From positions 372,001-436,000 of the forward strand of contig NZ_QLTK01000002.1 in the NCBI RefSeq assembly GCF_003269035.1: a stretch of 64,000 nucleotides of DNA, in the 5' to 3' direction. The DNA comes from Paraburkholderia bryophila (GTDB lineage: Bacteria > Pseudomonadota > Gammaproteobacteria > Burkholderiales > Burkholderiaceae). The position numbers and the translations under genes are program-made. The notes below the pieces were generated by a model. It did not search any database, was not told the origin of the DNA, and saw nothing but the letters and a program-made list of their open reading frames with translations. This document shows positions 1 to 9,408 of the stretch, piece after piece. Position 1 is the stretch's first letter; every line of letters begins with the position of its first letter.

Positions 1-58
1 CGTTGGAGCGTGCCTGGTGTATCCGATTTCGACTTCTCACCTGAAAAGGCATGGCGAA

Positions 59-826
59 ATGAAAGTCCCGTCGACCAGCATTCAAACGAACGAACCGAAC
101 CCGGCACAAGCGGCGCGAAGCATTGGACCGGCGGTCCGCTTGCCGATTGCTCCCGCGGTGTTCGATACGTCGGCGAGTATCGGGACTTGTGACGACTTTT
201 ATCCGAACCGAAGTAGTCCGGGTGAATCGTCGCCGCTTATGACCAATGCGCCGTTCGGTGTGCCGACGCACTATGCACGCGAGCCGGAAGGCCCGTTAAA
301 GGCCGAAGCAGGTCATCAGGCGGAGCGCGGTGTGCATCGGGATGACAAGGGCGCGGCATATATCAGGCAAGGCGGCGAGACCTTCCCTATCACCTACGAC
401 AAAGACAACGGGACATGGCGGGTTCATTACCCGGAGAATCCGACGAAGTATCGCTACCCCGTCAGACAGGACGGCAATGGCGTCTGGCATGTACACGACA
501 AGGTGGGGCAGCCGGGCGGTTGGAGAGGCGCTCCGCCCACGGGGATAAGTTGGACGCAACACGCCACCACGCAGTTGCAACAGCAGGCGCAACAGTTGCA
601 ATTTCAGAGGCAGGATTTAATGCAGCAGCGGCAACACCTGCAAGATCAGTTGCATCAGTTTCCGGCGCCTCAGCATGCGAACCGGTCGCCACTGGAACTG
701 GCGGTTTTACAGAGCATGCTGAACAGCCAGATCGCCAATATCAACGCCCAGTTGCACGCGATTGAACAGCAGTTGCAACAGACGAATCAGCAGTTGCAAC
801 AACTACAGAATGAGCCTCAGCACTAA
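59..826 (+). CDS. Hypothetical protein with Gln-rich coiled-coil C-terminus
   Basis: Function is not recognised. The frame is open from base 17, but the ATG at 59 follows a purine-rich AAAAGG at 44-49 and gives 255 residues. The middle of the protein carries a Gly/Tyr/Trp-rich stretch (around residues 105-165) with repeated short motifs such as ITYDKDNGTW and YPVRQDGNGVWHVHD, which look like small beta-strand repeats. From about residue 170 to the end the protein is very rich in Gln and Leu, with QQLQ heptad-like repeats expected to form a coiled coil. No signal peptide or membrane segment is seen. The mid-region faintly resembles pieces of large secreted toxins and effectors of Burkholderia and Pseudomonas, but this is only an impression. 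It has no operon partner within the window. Confidence 0.6.
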   Translation: MKVPSTSIQTNEPNPAQAARSIGPAVRLPIAPAVFDTSASIGTCDDFYPNRSSPGESSPLMTNAPFGVPTHYAREPEGPLKAEAGHQAERGVHRDDKGAAYIRQGGETFPITYDKDNGTWRVHYPENPTKYRYPVRQDGNGVWHVHDKVGQPGGWRGAPPTGISWTQHATTQLQQQAQQLQFQRQDLMQQRQHLQDQLHQFPAPQHANRSPLELAVLQSMLNSQIANINAQLHAIEQQLQQTNQQLQQLQNEPQH

Positions 827-999
827 ACGGCAACTACAGCACCGATGGTGAGCTGAACCCAAGCCGGATAGGCAGGCCTGGCAGTCGGTCTACGTTCGAG
901 CTTGTCGTTTCAGGGGAAAGATGTGCTGCCAGGGGGGCGGTGTTCGCCCGCACCGGGATTTCGAATCAGAGCGATTCTGAAGAGATGAAACGATTGTTC

Positions 1000-1089
1000 T
1001 GGCGGAGGCGGTGAGATTCGAACTCACGGAAAGATTGCTCCTTCGCCGGTTTTCAAGACCGGTGCCTTAAACCACTCGGCCACACCTCC
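1000..1089 (-). tRNA. tRNA-Ser (anticodon TGA)
   Basis: Read on the minus strand, the sequence folds as a class II tRNA with a long variable arm. The acceptor stem GGAGGTG pairs with CGCCTCC, followed by discriminator G and an encoded CCA. The anticodon loop CTTGAAA gives anticodon TGA, which reads UCA and related serine codons. The T-arm contains the usual GTTCGAATC. Length is 90 nt. Confidence 0.97.
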
Positions 1090-1144
1090 AAGCCCTAAAT
1101 TGTAACCTGAAAAACGGGCGCTGCGGCACTCGCTCGAACCGCCA

Positions 1145-2374
1145 TCACTGCGGATCTTTCAGAAACAGCTCCTGCAAGTCGTTCAGGAACGCTTGACCGA
1201 GCGGGGTGGGCGCAATCTTTTCGTGGTCGCGCGTGATCAGCTTGCGCCGCTCCGCTTCCTGCAACGCCGGTTCGATCGACGTCATGGACAGCCCCGTGCG
1301 CTCGATGAACCGATGCACCGGAAACCCCTCCACCAGCCGCAGTGCGTTCAGCATGAACTCGAACGGCAGATCGCGTGTCCCGACTTCGTGTTCTTCCTGC
1401 ACCGCCGTGCCGGCCCTGGCCTGCTCGATGAAGGTGGACGGGTGCTTGTAGCGCACCTGGCGCAACACGCGGTTTGGAAACGACAGCTTGGTATGCGCGC
1501 CCGCACCGATGCCGAGATAGTCGCCGAAGCGCCAGTAGTTCAGATTGTGTTTGCTCTGCTTGTGCGGCTGCGCATACGCCGACACTTCATAGCGACCGTA
1601 TCCGGCGGCCGTGGTGCGTTCGTGAATCCAGTCCTGCATATCCGCGGAGGCGTCGTCGTCGGGCAGCGCCGGCGGGAACTTCGCGAACAGTGTGTTGGGT
1701 TCGAGTGTGAGGTGATACAAGGACAGATGTGGCGGCGCGAACGACAACGCGGTATTGATGTCGGTTTGGCATTCGGCGAGCGTTTGCCCCGGCAGCGCGA
1801 ACATCAGGTCGAGATTGAAGTTGTCGAACGTGGTGGCGGCGACCTCGACCGCGTGGCGTGCCTGCGTCGAGTCGTGAATCCGGCCGAGCGCCTTCAGATG
1901 CGCCTCGTTGAAACTCTGAATCCCCACCGACAGCCGGTTCACACCGCTCGCGCGAAACTGCGCGAACTTGTCGGCTTCGAAGGTGCCGGGGTTCGCTTCG
2001 AGCGTGATTTCCGCGTCGGCGTCGAGCGGCAACAGCGCCCGCACGTCCGACAGCATCCGGTCGAGCCCCGCCGCCGACAGCAAGCTCGGCGTGCCACCGC
2101 CGATAAACACCGTGTGCACCTGGCGTCCCCACACCAGCGGCAGCGCCATCTCCAGATCGGCGCGCAGCGCGTCGAGATAGTCGGTTTCGGGGAACGTGTC
2201 GCCTTTCCACTCGTGCGAGTTGAAATCGCAATACGGACACTTGCGCACGCACCATGGAAAGTGCACATACAACGCCAACGGCGGCAGCGACGTCAGCCGG
2301 ATACTGCCCGGCGACGTGAACGCCTTGATAACGCCATTGCCGATGTCGGCCGGCGCCGGTTTGATCGGAATCAC
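1145..2374 (-). CDS. hemW: Radical SAM heme chaperone HemW
   Basis: HemW is a radical SAM protein related to coproporphyrinogen dehydrogenase HemN. In bacteria it is thought to carry and insert heme rather than act as an oxidase. The 4Fe-4S cysteines are seen in HFPWCVRKCPYC (about C42, C46, C49), followed by the glycine-rich GGGTPSLL SAM-binding segment. The C-terminal part matches the HemN C-terminal domain. The frame stays open much further upstream, but that stretch is antisense-like noise inside rdgB. The GTG at 2374 has a strong GGAGGA site and overlaps the rdgB stop in a GTGA arrangement, giving 409 residues as usual for the family. It is the last gene of rph-rdgB-hemW. Confidence 0.93.
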   Translation of the reverse strand: MIPIKPAPADIGNGVIKAFTSPGSIRLTSLPPLALYVHFPWCVRKCPYCDFNSHEWKGDTFPETDYLDALRADLEMALPLVWGRQVHTVFIGGGTPSLLSAAGLDRMLSDVRALLPLDADAEITLEANPGTFEADKFAQFRASGVNRLSVGIQSFNEAHLKALGRIHDSTQARHAVEVAATTFDNFNLDLMFALPGQTLAECQTDINTALSFAPPHLSLYHLTLEPNTLFAKFPPALPDDDASADMQDWIHERTTAAGYGRYEVSAYAQPHKQSKHNLNYWRFGDYLGIGAGAHTKLSFPNRVLRQVRYKHPSTFIEQARAGTAVQEEHEVGTRDLPFEFMLNALRLVEGFPVHRFIERTGLSMTSIEPALQEAERRKLITRDHEKIAPTPLGQAFLNDLQELFLKDPQ

Positions 2375-3018
2375 GCTTCCTCCGTGAGGCGCGCGAGTAG
2401 TTGCCGCAACGCCATCGCGCGATGACTGGCGGCGTTCTTCACCGCCGGTTCGAGCTGCGCGGCGCTTGCGTTCAGCGACGGCAGGAAAAAGTGCGGGTCG
2501 TAGCCGAACCCATGCCCGCCGCGCGGCGTGTCGAGAATCTCGCCGTGCCAGCGGCCTTCGGCGATCAACGGTTCGGGGTCGTCGGCGTGACGCACCAGCG
2601 CCAGCACGCAAAAGTAATACGCGCGACGATCGGTCTCGCCCTGCAATGCGGCGACCAGCCGCGCGTTGTTCGCGGCGTCGCTTTTCTCGCCGCCGGCCAG
2701 TTGCGCGTAGCGCGCCGAATAAACGCCCGGCGCGCCGCGCAACGCGCGCACGCACAGGCCGGAGTCGTCGGCGAGGGCGGGCAGCCCGGTCAGCTTCGCT
2801 GCGTGGCGCGCCTTGGCCAGCGCGTTTTCGACGAAGGTCGGATACGGCTCTTCCGCCTCGGGCACGTTCAACGCGCCTTGGGGAATCAGTTCGATGCCGG
2901 CCGCGCCGAGCAGCGCCGCGAACTCGCGCAACTTGCCGGCGTTATTCGACGCCAGCACCACTTTCTTCAATGGCGAATCTGAACCCGCCTCGCCGCCGCC
3001 TTGACGAACCTCATTCAC
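2371..3018 (-). CDS. rdgB: dITP/XTP pyrophosphatase (Ham1/RdgB family)
   Basis: This enzyme hydrolyses non-canonical purine nucleotides such as dITP and XTP to monophosphates, keeping them out of DNA and RNA. The N-terminal [14 protein letters not shown] motif is diagnostic, followed by ADDSGLCV and the C-terminal [11 protein letters not shown] and [10 protein letters not shown]. Length is 215 residues, slightly longer than the E. coli protein because of a short N-terminal extension. The start overlaps the end of rph by 8 bp and the stop overlaps hemW, so the three genes are probably translated from one message. Confidence 0.96.
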   Translation of the reverse strand: MNEVRQGGGEAGSDSPLKKVVLASNNAGKLREFAALLGAAGIELIPQGALNVPEAEEPYPTFVENALAKARHAAKLTGLPALADDSGLCVRALRGAPGVYSARYAQLAGGEKSDAANNARLVAALQGETDRRAYYFCVLALVRHADDPEPLIAEGRWHGEILDTPRGGHGFGYDPHFFLPSLNASAAQLEPAVKNAASHRAMALRQLLARLTEEA

Positions 3019-3751
3019 TCTTTTGCTCCAGCGCTTCCTTCTGCTTCGCGATCAGCGTGTTGATGCCGTCGCTCGCCAGATCCATCAGCGCGTTCATTTC
3101 CTCGCGCGAGAACGGTACGCCTTCGGCCGTGCCCTGAACTTCGACGAAACCGCCCGCGCCGGTCATCACCACGTTCATGTCCGTATCGCACTGCGAGTCT
3201 TCGTCGTAATCGAGGTCGAGCACCGGCAGGCCGTCGTACACGCCGACCGAAATCGCCGCCACGTAGTCGGTGATCGGCGAGCTTTCGATGCGGCCCGTGG
3301 CCAGCAGTTTCGCCACCGCGTCATGCGCGGCCACGAAAGCGCCGGTGATGCTCGCCGTGCGCGTGCCGCCGTCGGCCTGGATCACGTCGCAATCGATATG
3401 CAGCGTACGCGCGCCGAGCTTCTCGAGATCGAACACCGAGCGCAGCGCGCGGCCGATCAGCCGCTGGATTTCCTGGGTGCGGCCGGTCTGTTTGCCGCGT
3501 GCGGCCTCGCGGTCGTTGCGCGTGTTGGTGGCGCGCGGCAGCATGCCGTATTCGGCGGTCAGCCAGCCCTGGCCGCGGTCGCGCAGAAACGACGGCACCG
3601 ATTCGGCAATGCTCGCCGTACAGATGACCTTGGTGTCGCCGAACTCGACCAGCACCGAGCCCTCCGCATGCTTCGTGTAGTGGCGCGTAATGCGCACGTC
3701 GCGCAGCTGGTTGGCCTGGCGGCCGCTGGGGCGTTGGGTGGTGTGGGTCAT
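3011..3751 (-). CDS. rph: Ribonuclease PH
   Basis: RNase PH is a phosphate-dependent 3'-5' exonuclease that trims the 3' ends of tRNA precursors. The 246-residue protein begins [23 protein letters not shown] and carries the family segments [25 protein letters not shown], the repeat-rich [14 protein letters not shown], and [21 protein letters not shown] with the acidic metal-binding residues. It is the first gene of a leftward operon with rdgB and hemW. The 237 bp between its start and yicC should contain divergent promoters, but no clear -35/-10 pair was picked out. Confidence 0.96.
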   Translation of the reverse strand: MTHTTQRPSGRQANQLRDVRITRHYTKHAEGSVLVEFGDTKVICTASIAESVPSFLRDRGQGWLTAEYGMLPRATNTRNDREAARGKQTGRTQEIQRLIGRALRSVFDLEKLGARTLHIDCDVIQADGGTRTASITGAFVAAHDAVAKLLATGRIESSPITDYVAAISVGVYDGLPVLDLDYDEDSQCDTDMNVVMTGAGGFVEVQGTAEGVPFSREEMNALMDLASDGINTLIAKQKEALEQKSE

Positions 3752-3988
3752 TTGGGATCGGTCTGGAAGAAAAGCGGGAAGGAAAGCGCGATTTTACCGC
3801 CGATCGCGCGACGGCGGTCATGCGAGGACGCGTGCATGCTGCGTGCGCCGGTCGACGGCGAGCGTGACAGGACGGCCCTTCCGGCAAAAATGGGATAATG
3901 CCGGTTCTCCGCCCCGCGCCTCGTACGCGCCGGGCGATTCGACTCTCCGGCCATCGTCGAGCGCATGGCCACAATCGCGAGAAATACG

Positions 3989-4912
3989 ATGATCTACAGC
4001 ATGACTGGCTATGCGAGCGCCACGCGCGAACTCGTCGCGGCCTCGGGCACCGGCGGCGTGAGCGTATCGGTCGAACTGCGCACGGTGAACTCGCGCTTTC
4101 TCGATCTGAACTTCCGCATGCCGGAAGACGTGCGCGTCTGCGAGCCGACGCTGCGCGAAATGCTGATGAACAAACTGTCGCGCGGCAAGGTGGATATCCG
4201 TATCAATCTGCAGCGCAGCGAACAGACGGCCAGCGCGGGCTCGGTCAACCATGAAGCGCTGACGCAACTCGCGGTGCTCGAACGCACGGTGCTGGCCACC
4301 TTCCCGGAAGCCGGCCGTCTGCGCACCGGTGAAATCATGCGTTGGCCCGGCGTGCTGGCCGAAACCGGCGTGGCGCAGGACGTGTTGCGCGACGCGGTGC
4401 TCGCCTGCGGCAAACAGGCCATTACCGACCTGATCGACGTGCGCGGCCGTGAAGGCGCGCAACTGGCCACCATGCTGCTCGCCAACGTCACCGAGATGGA
4501 AGCGATCGTGACGAAGATCACGCCGCTCGTGCCGGAACTGATCGCCAGGCATCAACAGAAGATCGTCGAGCGTCTGCAGGAAGCGCTTGGCATCGCCGCG
4601 CCGGACACGGCCGCGACGATCGTGTCGCGCGAAGAGATCAACGAACGGATCCGTCAGGAAGTGACGATGTACGGCATTCGTATCGACATTGCCGAAGAAT
4701 TGTCGCGCCTCACCGCGCACCTGAACGAAACGCGCCACGTGATCCAGAAGGGCGGCAAGGTCGGCAAGCGCCTCGACTTCATGATGCAGGAACTCAATCG
4801 CGAAGCGAACACGCTCGGCTCGAAGGCCGCCGCGAAAGAACTGGCGGATTCGTCGATGACCCTGAAGCTGCTCATCGAACAGATGCGCGAGCAAGTACAG
4901 AATCTGGAATAA
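3989..4912 (+). CDS. yicC: YicC family endoribonuclease-like protein
   Basis: The protein matches the YicC/YloC family, recently described as RNases linked to small-RNA decay. The start MIYSMTGYA is the family's characteristic N-terminus, which is why the ATG at 3989 is preferred over the in-frame one at 3965. It then continues with VELRTVNSRFLDLNFRMP. The C-terminal DUF1732 region includes GKVGKRLDFMMQELNREANTLGSKA, the most conserved block. Length is 307 residues. It lies directly upstream of gmk, an arrangement conserved in many proteobacteria. Confidence 0.93.
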   Translation: MIYSMTGYASATRELVAASGTGGVSVSVELRTVNSRFLDLNFRMPEDVRVCEPTLREMLMNKLSRGKVDIRINLQRSEQTASAGSVNHEALTQLAVLERTVLATFPEAGRLRTGEIMRWPGVLAETGVAQDVLRDAVLACGKQAITDLIDVRGREGAQLATMLLANVTEMEAIVTKITPLVPELIARHQQKIVERLQEALGIAAPDTAATIVSREEINERIRQEVTMYGIRIDIAEELSRLTAHLNETRHVIQKGGKVGKRLDFMMQELNREANTLGSKAAAKELADSSMTLKLLIEQMREQVQNLE

Positions 4913-4930
4913 GGCGGGAGCAACACGAAC

Positions 4931-5593
4931 ATGACCGACCACACACGCAATCCCTACGCCGGTGCTTATCCGGGCAACCTGTTCATGGTGGTGGCGCCCT
5001 CGGGCGCGGGCAAGTCGACGCTCGTGAACGCGCTGCTCGCGGGCGACGACGCGATCCGTCTGTCGATCTCCTACACGACGCGCCCGCCGCGTCCGAAGGA
5101 GCAGGACGGCGAGCACTATCACTTCACCACCGTCGACGACTTCATGACGCGTCACGACACCGGCGAGTTTCTCGAAAGCGCGGAAGTGCACGGCAATTAC
5201 TACGGCACGTCGCGCGTCTGGATCGAGGAACAGATGAAAAGCGGCCATGACGTGCTGCTCGAAATCGACTGGCAGGGCGCGCAACAGGTGAAGAAACAGT
5301 TTCACAACGCGGTCGAGATTTTCATCCTGCCGCCGTCGCTCGAAGCGCTCGAAGAGCGTCTGAAGAAACGCGGTCAGGACGAGCCGAACGTGATCACGCG
5401 GCGTCTGCTCGCAGCCGGTAGCGAGATGGCGCACGCGGCCGAAGCGGAGTACGTGGTGATCAACGAGAACTTCGATCGCGCGCTCAGCGAACTGCAGTGC
5501 CTCGTGGCCGCGACGCGTTCGCGCTTCGCGTCGCAATACGCGCGCCACACGCAGCTTTTCGTGCAGCTCGGCATTCACCTGCCACACGCGTGA
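4931..5593 (+). CDS. gmk: Guanylate kinase
   Basis: Guanylate kinase phosphorylates GMP to GDP with ATP and feeds GTP, dGTP and (p)ppGpp pools. The P-loop [10 protein letters not shown] lies near residue 23, followed by the GMP-binding [21 protein letters not shown] block and [10 protein letters not shown]. It has 220 residues, with a short extra N-terminus relative to E. coli. It is preceded by yicC after 18 bp and followed by rpoZ and spoT, so guanine nucleotide synthesis, the omega subunit and alarmone metabolism are encoded together. Confidence 0.97.
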   Translation: MTDHTRNPYAGAYPGNLFMVVAPSGAGKSTLVNALLAGDDAIRLSISYTTRPPRPKEQDGEHYHFTTVDDFMTRHDTGEFLESAEVHGNYYGTSRVWIEEQMKSGHDVLLEIDWQGAQQVKKQFHNAVEIFILPPSLEALEERLKKRGQDEPNVITRRLLAAGSEMAHAAEAEYVVINENFDRALSELQCLVAATRSRFASQYARHTQLFVQLGIHLPHA

Positions 5594-5653
5594 ACGCGGC
5601 GGCGTGTCGAGCACATAAGGTAGAATAAGCAACATACTGAGAAGGAACCCAAC

Positions 5654-5857
5654 ATGGCCCGCATTACCGTCGAAGACTGTCTCAAACAGATCCCGAACCG
5701 TTTCGAACTCGCGCTTGCCGCGACCTATCGCGCGCGTCAGCTCGCGCAAGGTCACACGCCGAAGATCGAAAGCCGCGACAAGCCCACGGTCGTCGCTCTG
5801 CGCGAAATCGCAGCCGGCCAGGTCGGCGTCGAAATGCTGAAGAAGGTGCCGGTTTAA
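5654..5857 (+). CDS. rpoZ: RNA polymerase omega subunit
   Basis: Omega assists RNA polymerase assembly and forms part of the ppGpp binding site 1 in proteobacteria. The 67-residue protein begins [30 protein letters not shown], the conserved omega core, and ends shortly after the conserved EIAAGQVG region. A ribosome binding site GAGAAGGA precedes the ATG. A TAGAAT at 5621-5626 could be a -10 element for a local promoter, without a convincing -35. It is immediately upstream of spoT. Confidence 0.97.
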
Positions 5858-6010
5858 GGCGCAGCGTTTTCTGGTTTCGATTGCCCGCTTTTGCTTTACA
5901 CGTTTTCTGCTTCACCGCTTCACCCGCTTTACCTCGCTTGACCCATTTGCTACACGTAATCGCATCAACGTGCAGACCGGCGTCCAACCCCAACCGCTGC
6001 GGAGGCGACC

Positions 6011-8368
6011 ATGAGTACCACCCCGCCCACCGCCACGGAAGTGGAACACGACGCCGACTCGCCCTCGTCCGCACGCAAGTACATCGACGCGGTCCTCGAA
6101 CAGTCGTTTCGCCATCTGTTCGGGCCGACCGCCACGCCGGAGCAACCGCGCCGGCATGACGTCGTCTCGATCGCCAAGCTGACGTCCGCCTTGTCCGGCT
6201 ATTTGCAGCCGGAAGAGATCAAGGACATCAAGGCGGCCTTCCATTTCAGCGACGAAGCCCACCTCGGCCAGTACCGCCAGAGTGGCGAGCCCTACATCAC
6301 GCATCCTGTCGCCGTCGCGGAGATCTGCGCCGGCTGGAATCTCGACGCCCAGTCGATCATGGCAGCGCTGCTGCATGACGTGATGGAAGACCAGGGCGTG
6401 ACCAAGGCCGAACTCGCCGAGCGTTTCGGCGCCAAGGTGGCGGAGCTGGTCGACGGCTTGTCGAAGCTGGACAAGATGGAGTTTCGCAATCGCGAAGAAG
6501 CGCAGGCGGAAAATTTCCGCAAGATGTTGCTCGCGATGGCGCGCGACGTCCGCGTGATTCTGGTGAAGCTCGCCGACCGGCTGCACAACATGCGTACGCT
6601 TGGTGCGGTGCCGCACGAGAAGCGCCGCCGGGTCGCGCGCGAAACGCTGGATATCTACGCGCCGATCGCCCATCGGCTCGGCCTGAACAATACCTATCGC
6701 GAGCTGCAGGACCTGAGCTTCGCGAACTTCAATCCGCACCGTTACGCCACGCTCGAAAAAGCCGTCAAGGCAGCGCGCGGCAACCGGCGCGAAGTGGTGG
6801 GCAAGATTCTGGAGTCGGTGCAGCGCGCCATTGCCGACGCGAAGATCGACGCCGAAGTCACCGGCCGCGAGAAAACCATCTTCAGCATCTACAAGAAGAT
6901 GCGCGACAAGCAGTTGTCGTTCTCGCAGGTGCTCGACGTGTACGGTTTCCGCGTGGTGGTCGAAAGCGCGCTGGAGTGCTACACCTGCATCGGCGCGTTG
7001 CATGCGCTGTACAAGCCCGTGCCGGGCAAGTTCAAAGACTACATCGCGATTCCGAAGGTGAACGGCTATCAGTCGTTGCACACCACGCTGGTCGGCCCGT
7101 TCGGCGCGCCGATCGAGTTTCAGGTGCGCACACGCAAGATGCACGAGATCGCCGAAGCCGGCGTGGCCGCGCACTGGCTGTACAAAAACGGCAGTGCCGA
7201 CCTGAACGACGTGCAGAAGCGCGCGCACCAGTGGCTCAAGTCGCTGCTCGATATTCAGAGCGAAGCCGGCGACTCGAGCGAATTCCTCGAACACGTCAAG
7301 ATCGATCTGTTCCCGGATGCGGTCTACGTGTTCACGCCGAAGTCGAAGATCATGGCGTTGCCGCGTGGCGCCACCGCGCTCGACTTCGCGTATTCGATCC
7401 ACAGCGACCTGGGCAACCAGTGCGTCGCGGTGAAGATCAACAATGAACTGCTGCCGCTTCGCACCGAGTTGAAGAGCGGCGACATCGTCGAAGTCATCAC
7501 GGCGCCGTATTCGAAGCCGAATCCGGCGTGGCTCGGGTTCGTGCGTAGCGGCAAGGCACGTTCGGCGATCCGCCATTATCTGAAAACCATGCGCCTGAAC
7601 GAGTCCGTGCAGCTGGGCGAGCGGCTGGTCGATCAGGCGTTGAAGGGCTACGGTTTTGCGCTGTCGGACGTCACGCCGGAAGCGTGGGAAAAGCTCGTGC
7701 AATGGACGGGCAACAAGAACCGTCAGGAAATTTTCGCGGACATCGGCCTCGGCCGGCGTGTCGCGGCGGTCATGGCCAAGCGCATCGAGGTGTTGATGAG
7801 CGGCCGCGACGCCGACGACGACGGCTCGCGCTCGCACTCCGATCTGCCGCATGCGCCGCCGGTGGTTATCACGGGCACCGAGGGCATGTCGGTGCAACTG
7901 TCGGCCTGCTGCCGGCCGATTCCGGGCGACGACATCATGGGCTATATCGGCATTGGCCTCGGTATGGCAATCCACACCACGGATTGCCGCGTCGCGCAGC
8001 GTATCCATAAGCGCGATCCGGGTCGCTGGATCGACGTGGCGTGGGCGCCGCAGCCGGGGCGTCTGTTCGACGTCGCGGTCAAGGTGCTGGTCAAGAACAC
8101 CAAGGGCGTATTTGCCCGCGTGGCAGCCGACATCACGTCGGCGGACGCGAACATCGTCCACATTGCGATGGACGAGGACCTCTCGCAGGAGTCCACAGTG
8201 CTGCGCTTCGTGATCCAGGTCAGCGATCGGGTTCATCTGGCCAATGTGATGCGCCGCGTGCGGACCAACCCGGACGTGATGCGAATCGCGCGCGAACGGC
8301 CGAGCGAGGAAGGCCATCACCGTCACGACGGCGGGATGCGGATCGATCGCGAGCGGGCGGACTACTAA
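6011..8368 (+). CDS. spoT: Bifunctional (p)ppGpp synthetase/hydrolase SpoT/Rel
   Basis: This long RelA/SpoT homologue controls the stringent-response alarmone. The hydrolase domain (about residues 50-230) keeps the ITHP and HD residues (H98, HD at 122-123, within LLHDVMED), so hydrolysis should be active. The synthetase domain (about 250-390) has GREKTIFSIYKKM and YGFRVVV followed by YIAIPKVNGYQSLHT. A TGS domain (about 430-495) begins LFPDAVYVFTPKSKI. The C-terminus has the zinc-finger-like CCRPIPGD region and an ACT domain. Length is 785 residues. The ATG follows GCGGAGGCG. A factor-independent terminator lies just downstream. Confidence 0.95.
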   Translation: MSTTPPTATEVEHDADSPSSARKYIDAVLEQSFRHLFGPTATPEQPRRHDVVSIAKLTSALSGYLQPEEIKDIKAAFHFSDEAHLGQYRQSGEPYITHPVAVAEICAGWNLDAQSIMAALLHDVMEDQGVTKAELAERFGAKVAELVDGLSKLDKMEFRNREEAQAENFRKMLLAMARDVRVILVKLADRLHNMRTLGAVPHEKRRRVARETLDIYAPIAHRLGLNNTYRELQDLSFANFNPHRYATLEKAVKAARGNRREVVGKILESVQRAIADAKIDAEVTGREKTIFSIYKKMRDKQLSFSQVLDVYGFRVVVESALECYTCIGALHALYKPVPGKFKDYIAIPKVNGYQSLHTTLVGPFGAPIEFQVRTRKMHEIAEAGVAAHWLYKNGSADLNDVQKRAHQWLKSLLDIQSEAGDSSEFLEHVKIDLFPDAVYVFTPKSKIMALPRGATALDFAYSIHSDLGNQCVAVKINNELLPLRTELKSGDIVEVITAPYSKPNPAWLGFVRSGKARSAIRHYLKTMRLNESVQLGERLVDQALKGYGFALSDVTPEAWEKLVQWTGNKNRQEIFADIGLGRRVAAVMAKRIEVLMSGRDADDDGSRSHSDLPHAPPVVITGTEGMSVQLSACCRPIPGDDIMGYIGIGLGMAIHTTDCRVAQRIHKRDPGRWIDVAWAPQPGRLFDVAVKVLVKNTKGVFARVAADITSADANIVHIAMDEDLSQESTVLRFVIQVSDRVHLANVMRRVRTNPDVMRIARERPSEEGHHRHDGGMRIDRERADY

Positions 8369-8419
8369 TTTTTGTTTCGCACGCCGCGCGCAATGTGCGG
8401 TGTGCCTGAGATGTAGCCG

Positions 8420-8450
8420 AAGGCGTGCGTAAGCGCGCCTTTTTTATTTT
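8420..8450 (+). terminator. Intrinsic terminator after spoT
   Basis: A 9-bp stem AAGGCGTGC/GCGCGCCTT with one wobble pair and a GTAA loop is followed by TTTTTATTTT. It would end the gmk-rpoZ-spoT transcript 52 bp after the spoT stop. Confidence 0.85.
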
Positions 8451-8532
8451 CAGCCTGTCTCGCGCGCCATTCGCGTCTATCTGAACGCGCGGGCTGCCTG
8501 CGAGTCTCACCTGTTCTTCAGGGAGAACGCTC

Positions 8533-9024
8533 ATGAACGTAGTTGACCTCACCGGCCTTGCGCTCGACTATTGGGTGGCGCGCAGCCTGCACGACTTCGT
8601 GCGCGAAATCCACTTCACCGACAGCGGCGAAACCGTTTCGATTCGCGGCAACGACCGCGGACGTCCCTGGGACGGCCGGTTCACGCCGTCCACGTCATGG
8701 GAGGCCGCGGCTGCGGTACTGGAGCGCGCGCAACGGCTGGAGGTACGCGAGCGGACCGACCAGGGTTCGGCGCATTGCGTCGCGGATTTCGAGGGGAGTC
8801 ACCGGACGGTCGAAGGGAGAGGGGACTCGCTGCGGGAGGCGTTGCTGCGAGCGTTCGTCGAAAGCAGGTATGGCGATACCGTGGACGATGTGCTGCACGA
8901 GGCGCAGGTGTTGACTGGCGAGCAGGCACAGCCGATCGGCGAGGAAACCGCGCAGGGTTCGTACGGCGGCGACATGCCGAACCCGGATGGGCAGATTGGA
9001 GATATTCAGTCGGCGCCGCGTTAG
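8533..9024 (+). CDS. Hypothetical protein, DUF2591-like
   Basis: A 163-residue soluble protein of unknown role. The opening MNVVDLTGLALDYWVARS resembles the start of small phage-associated DUF2591 proteins (LxGxxLDYWVA), and the middle FTPSTSWEAAAAVLERA fits the same family pattern. This assignment is from memory of the pattern only. A strong AGGGAGAA site lies 8 bp before the ATG. The gene stands alone between the spoT terminator and two leftward tRNA genes. No other phage-type gene is nearby, so it would be an isolated domesticated gene if the family call is right. Confidence 0.75.
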   Translation: MNVVDLTGLALDYWVARSLHDFVREIHFTDSGETVSIRGNDRGRPWDGRFTPSTSWEAAAAVLERAQRLEVRERTDQGSAHCVADFEGSHRTVEGRGDSLREALLRAFVESRYGDTVDDVLHEAQVLTGEQAQPIGEETAQGSYGGDMPNPDGQIGDIQSAPR

Positions 9025-9120
9025 CTTGAGCGGTTGGCGCGCTCGCATGCTTCACGCGTGCCGTGGCCAAGTAGACCGGCCTGGCCCGGTCTCGTCGCGC
9101 AACTCGGAAAAAATGCGCTG

Positions 9121-9157
9121 AACAAAAACAAAGGGCCTTCCGATCGGAAGGCCCTTT
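9121..9157 (-). terminator. Terminator after tRNA-Arg copy 1 (minus strand)
   Basis: A perfect 28-nt palindrome at 9130-9157, centred on GATC, is followed on the minus strand by GTTTTTGTT. It lies just 3' of the tRNA-Arg at 9163-9239. Confidence 0.85.
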
Positions 9158-9162
9158 ATAGG

Positions 9163-9239
9163 TGGTGCGGCTGGCAGGATTCGAACCCACGACCCCTTGG
9201 TTCGTAGCCAAGTACTCTATCCATCTGAGCTACAGCCGC
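9163..9239 (-). tRNA. tRNA-Arg (anticodon ACG), copy 1
   Basis: On the minus strand the acceptor stem GCGGCTG pairs with CAGCCGC, followed by discriminator A and encoded CCA. The D-arm is TAGCTCAGATGGATAGAG and the anticodon loop CTACGAA gives ACG, normally deaminated to ICG to read CGU, CGC and CGA. Length is 77 nt. The tRNA at 9319-9395 is identical as far as read. Confidence 0.98.
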
Positions 9240-9275
9240 ACGCTAAACGGGTGATGCTTTACTGCAATGAAACTG

Positions 9276-9310
9276 GGTAAAACGTAAGGGCCTCCCGGGA
9301 GGGAGGCCCT
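9276..9310 (-). terminator. Terminator-like hairpin between the two tRNA-Arg genes
   Basis: A 10-bp stem (9287-9296 with 9301-9310) and a 4-nt loop lie 3' of the upstream tRNA-Arg on the minus strand. The trailing sequence TACGTTTTA is only moderately T-rich, so it could be an imperfect terminator or a processing hairpin. Confidence 0.6.
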
Positions 9311-9318
9311 CGAATAAG

Positions 9319-9395
9319 TGGTGCGGCTGGCAGGATTCGAACCCACGACCCCTTGGTTCGTAGCCAAGTACTCTATCCATCTGAGCTACAGCCGC
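9319..9395 (-). tRNA. tRNA-Arg (anticodon ACG), copy 2
   Basis: Second copy of the 77-nt tRNA-Arg(ACG), 79 bp upstream of the first in transcription order, with the same arms, anticodon loop CTACGAA and encoded CCA. A consensus -10 TATAAT lies 14 bp upstream of its 5' end, so it is the promoter-proximal member of the pair. Confidence 0.98.
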
Positions 9396-9408
9396 ACGCA
9401 GAAACGAG

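Noticed and set aside
3818..5755. 645-codon open frame antisense to yicC and gmk
   Set aside because: Spans two genuine genes on the other strand and shows antisense composition.
5912..8326. 804-codon open frame antisense to spoT
   Set aside because: Mirrors spoT codon bias, no recognisable domains.
8533..9024. Prophage remnant around the DUF2591-like gene and the tRNA-Arg genes
   Set aside because: No integrase, attachment repeats or other phage genes; the tRNA duplication carries full tRNA copies with terminators, not a 3'-end repeat.
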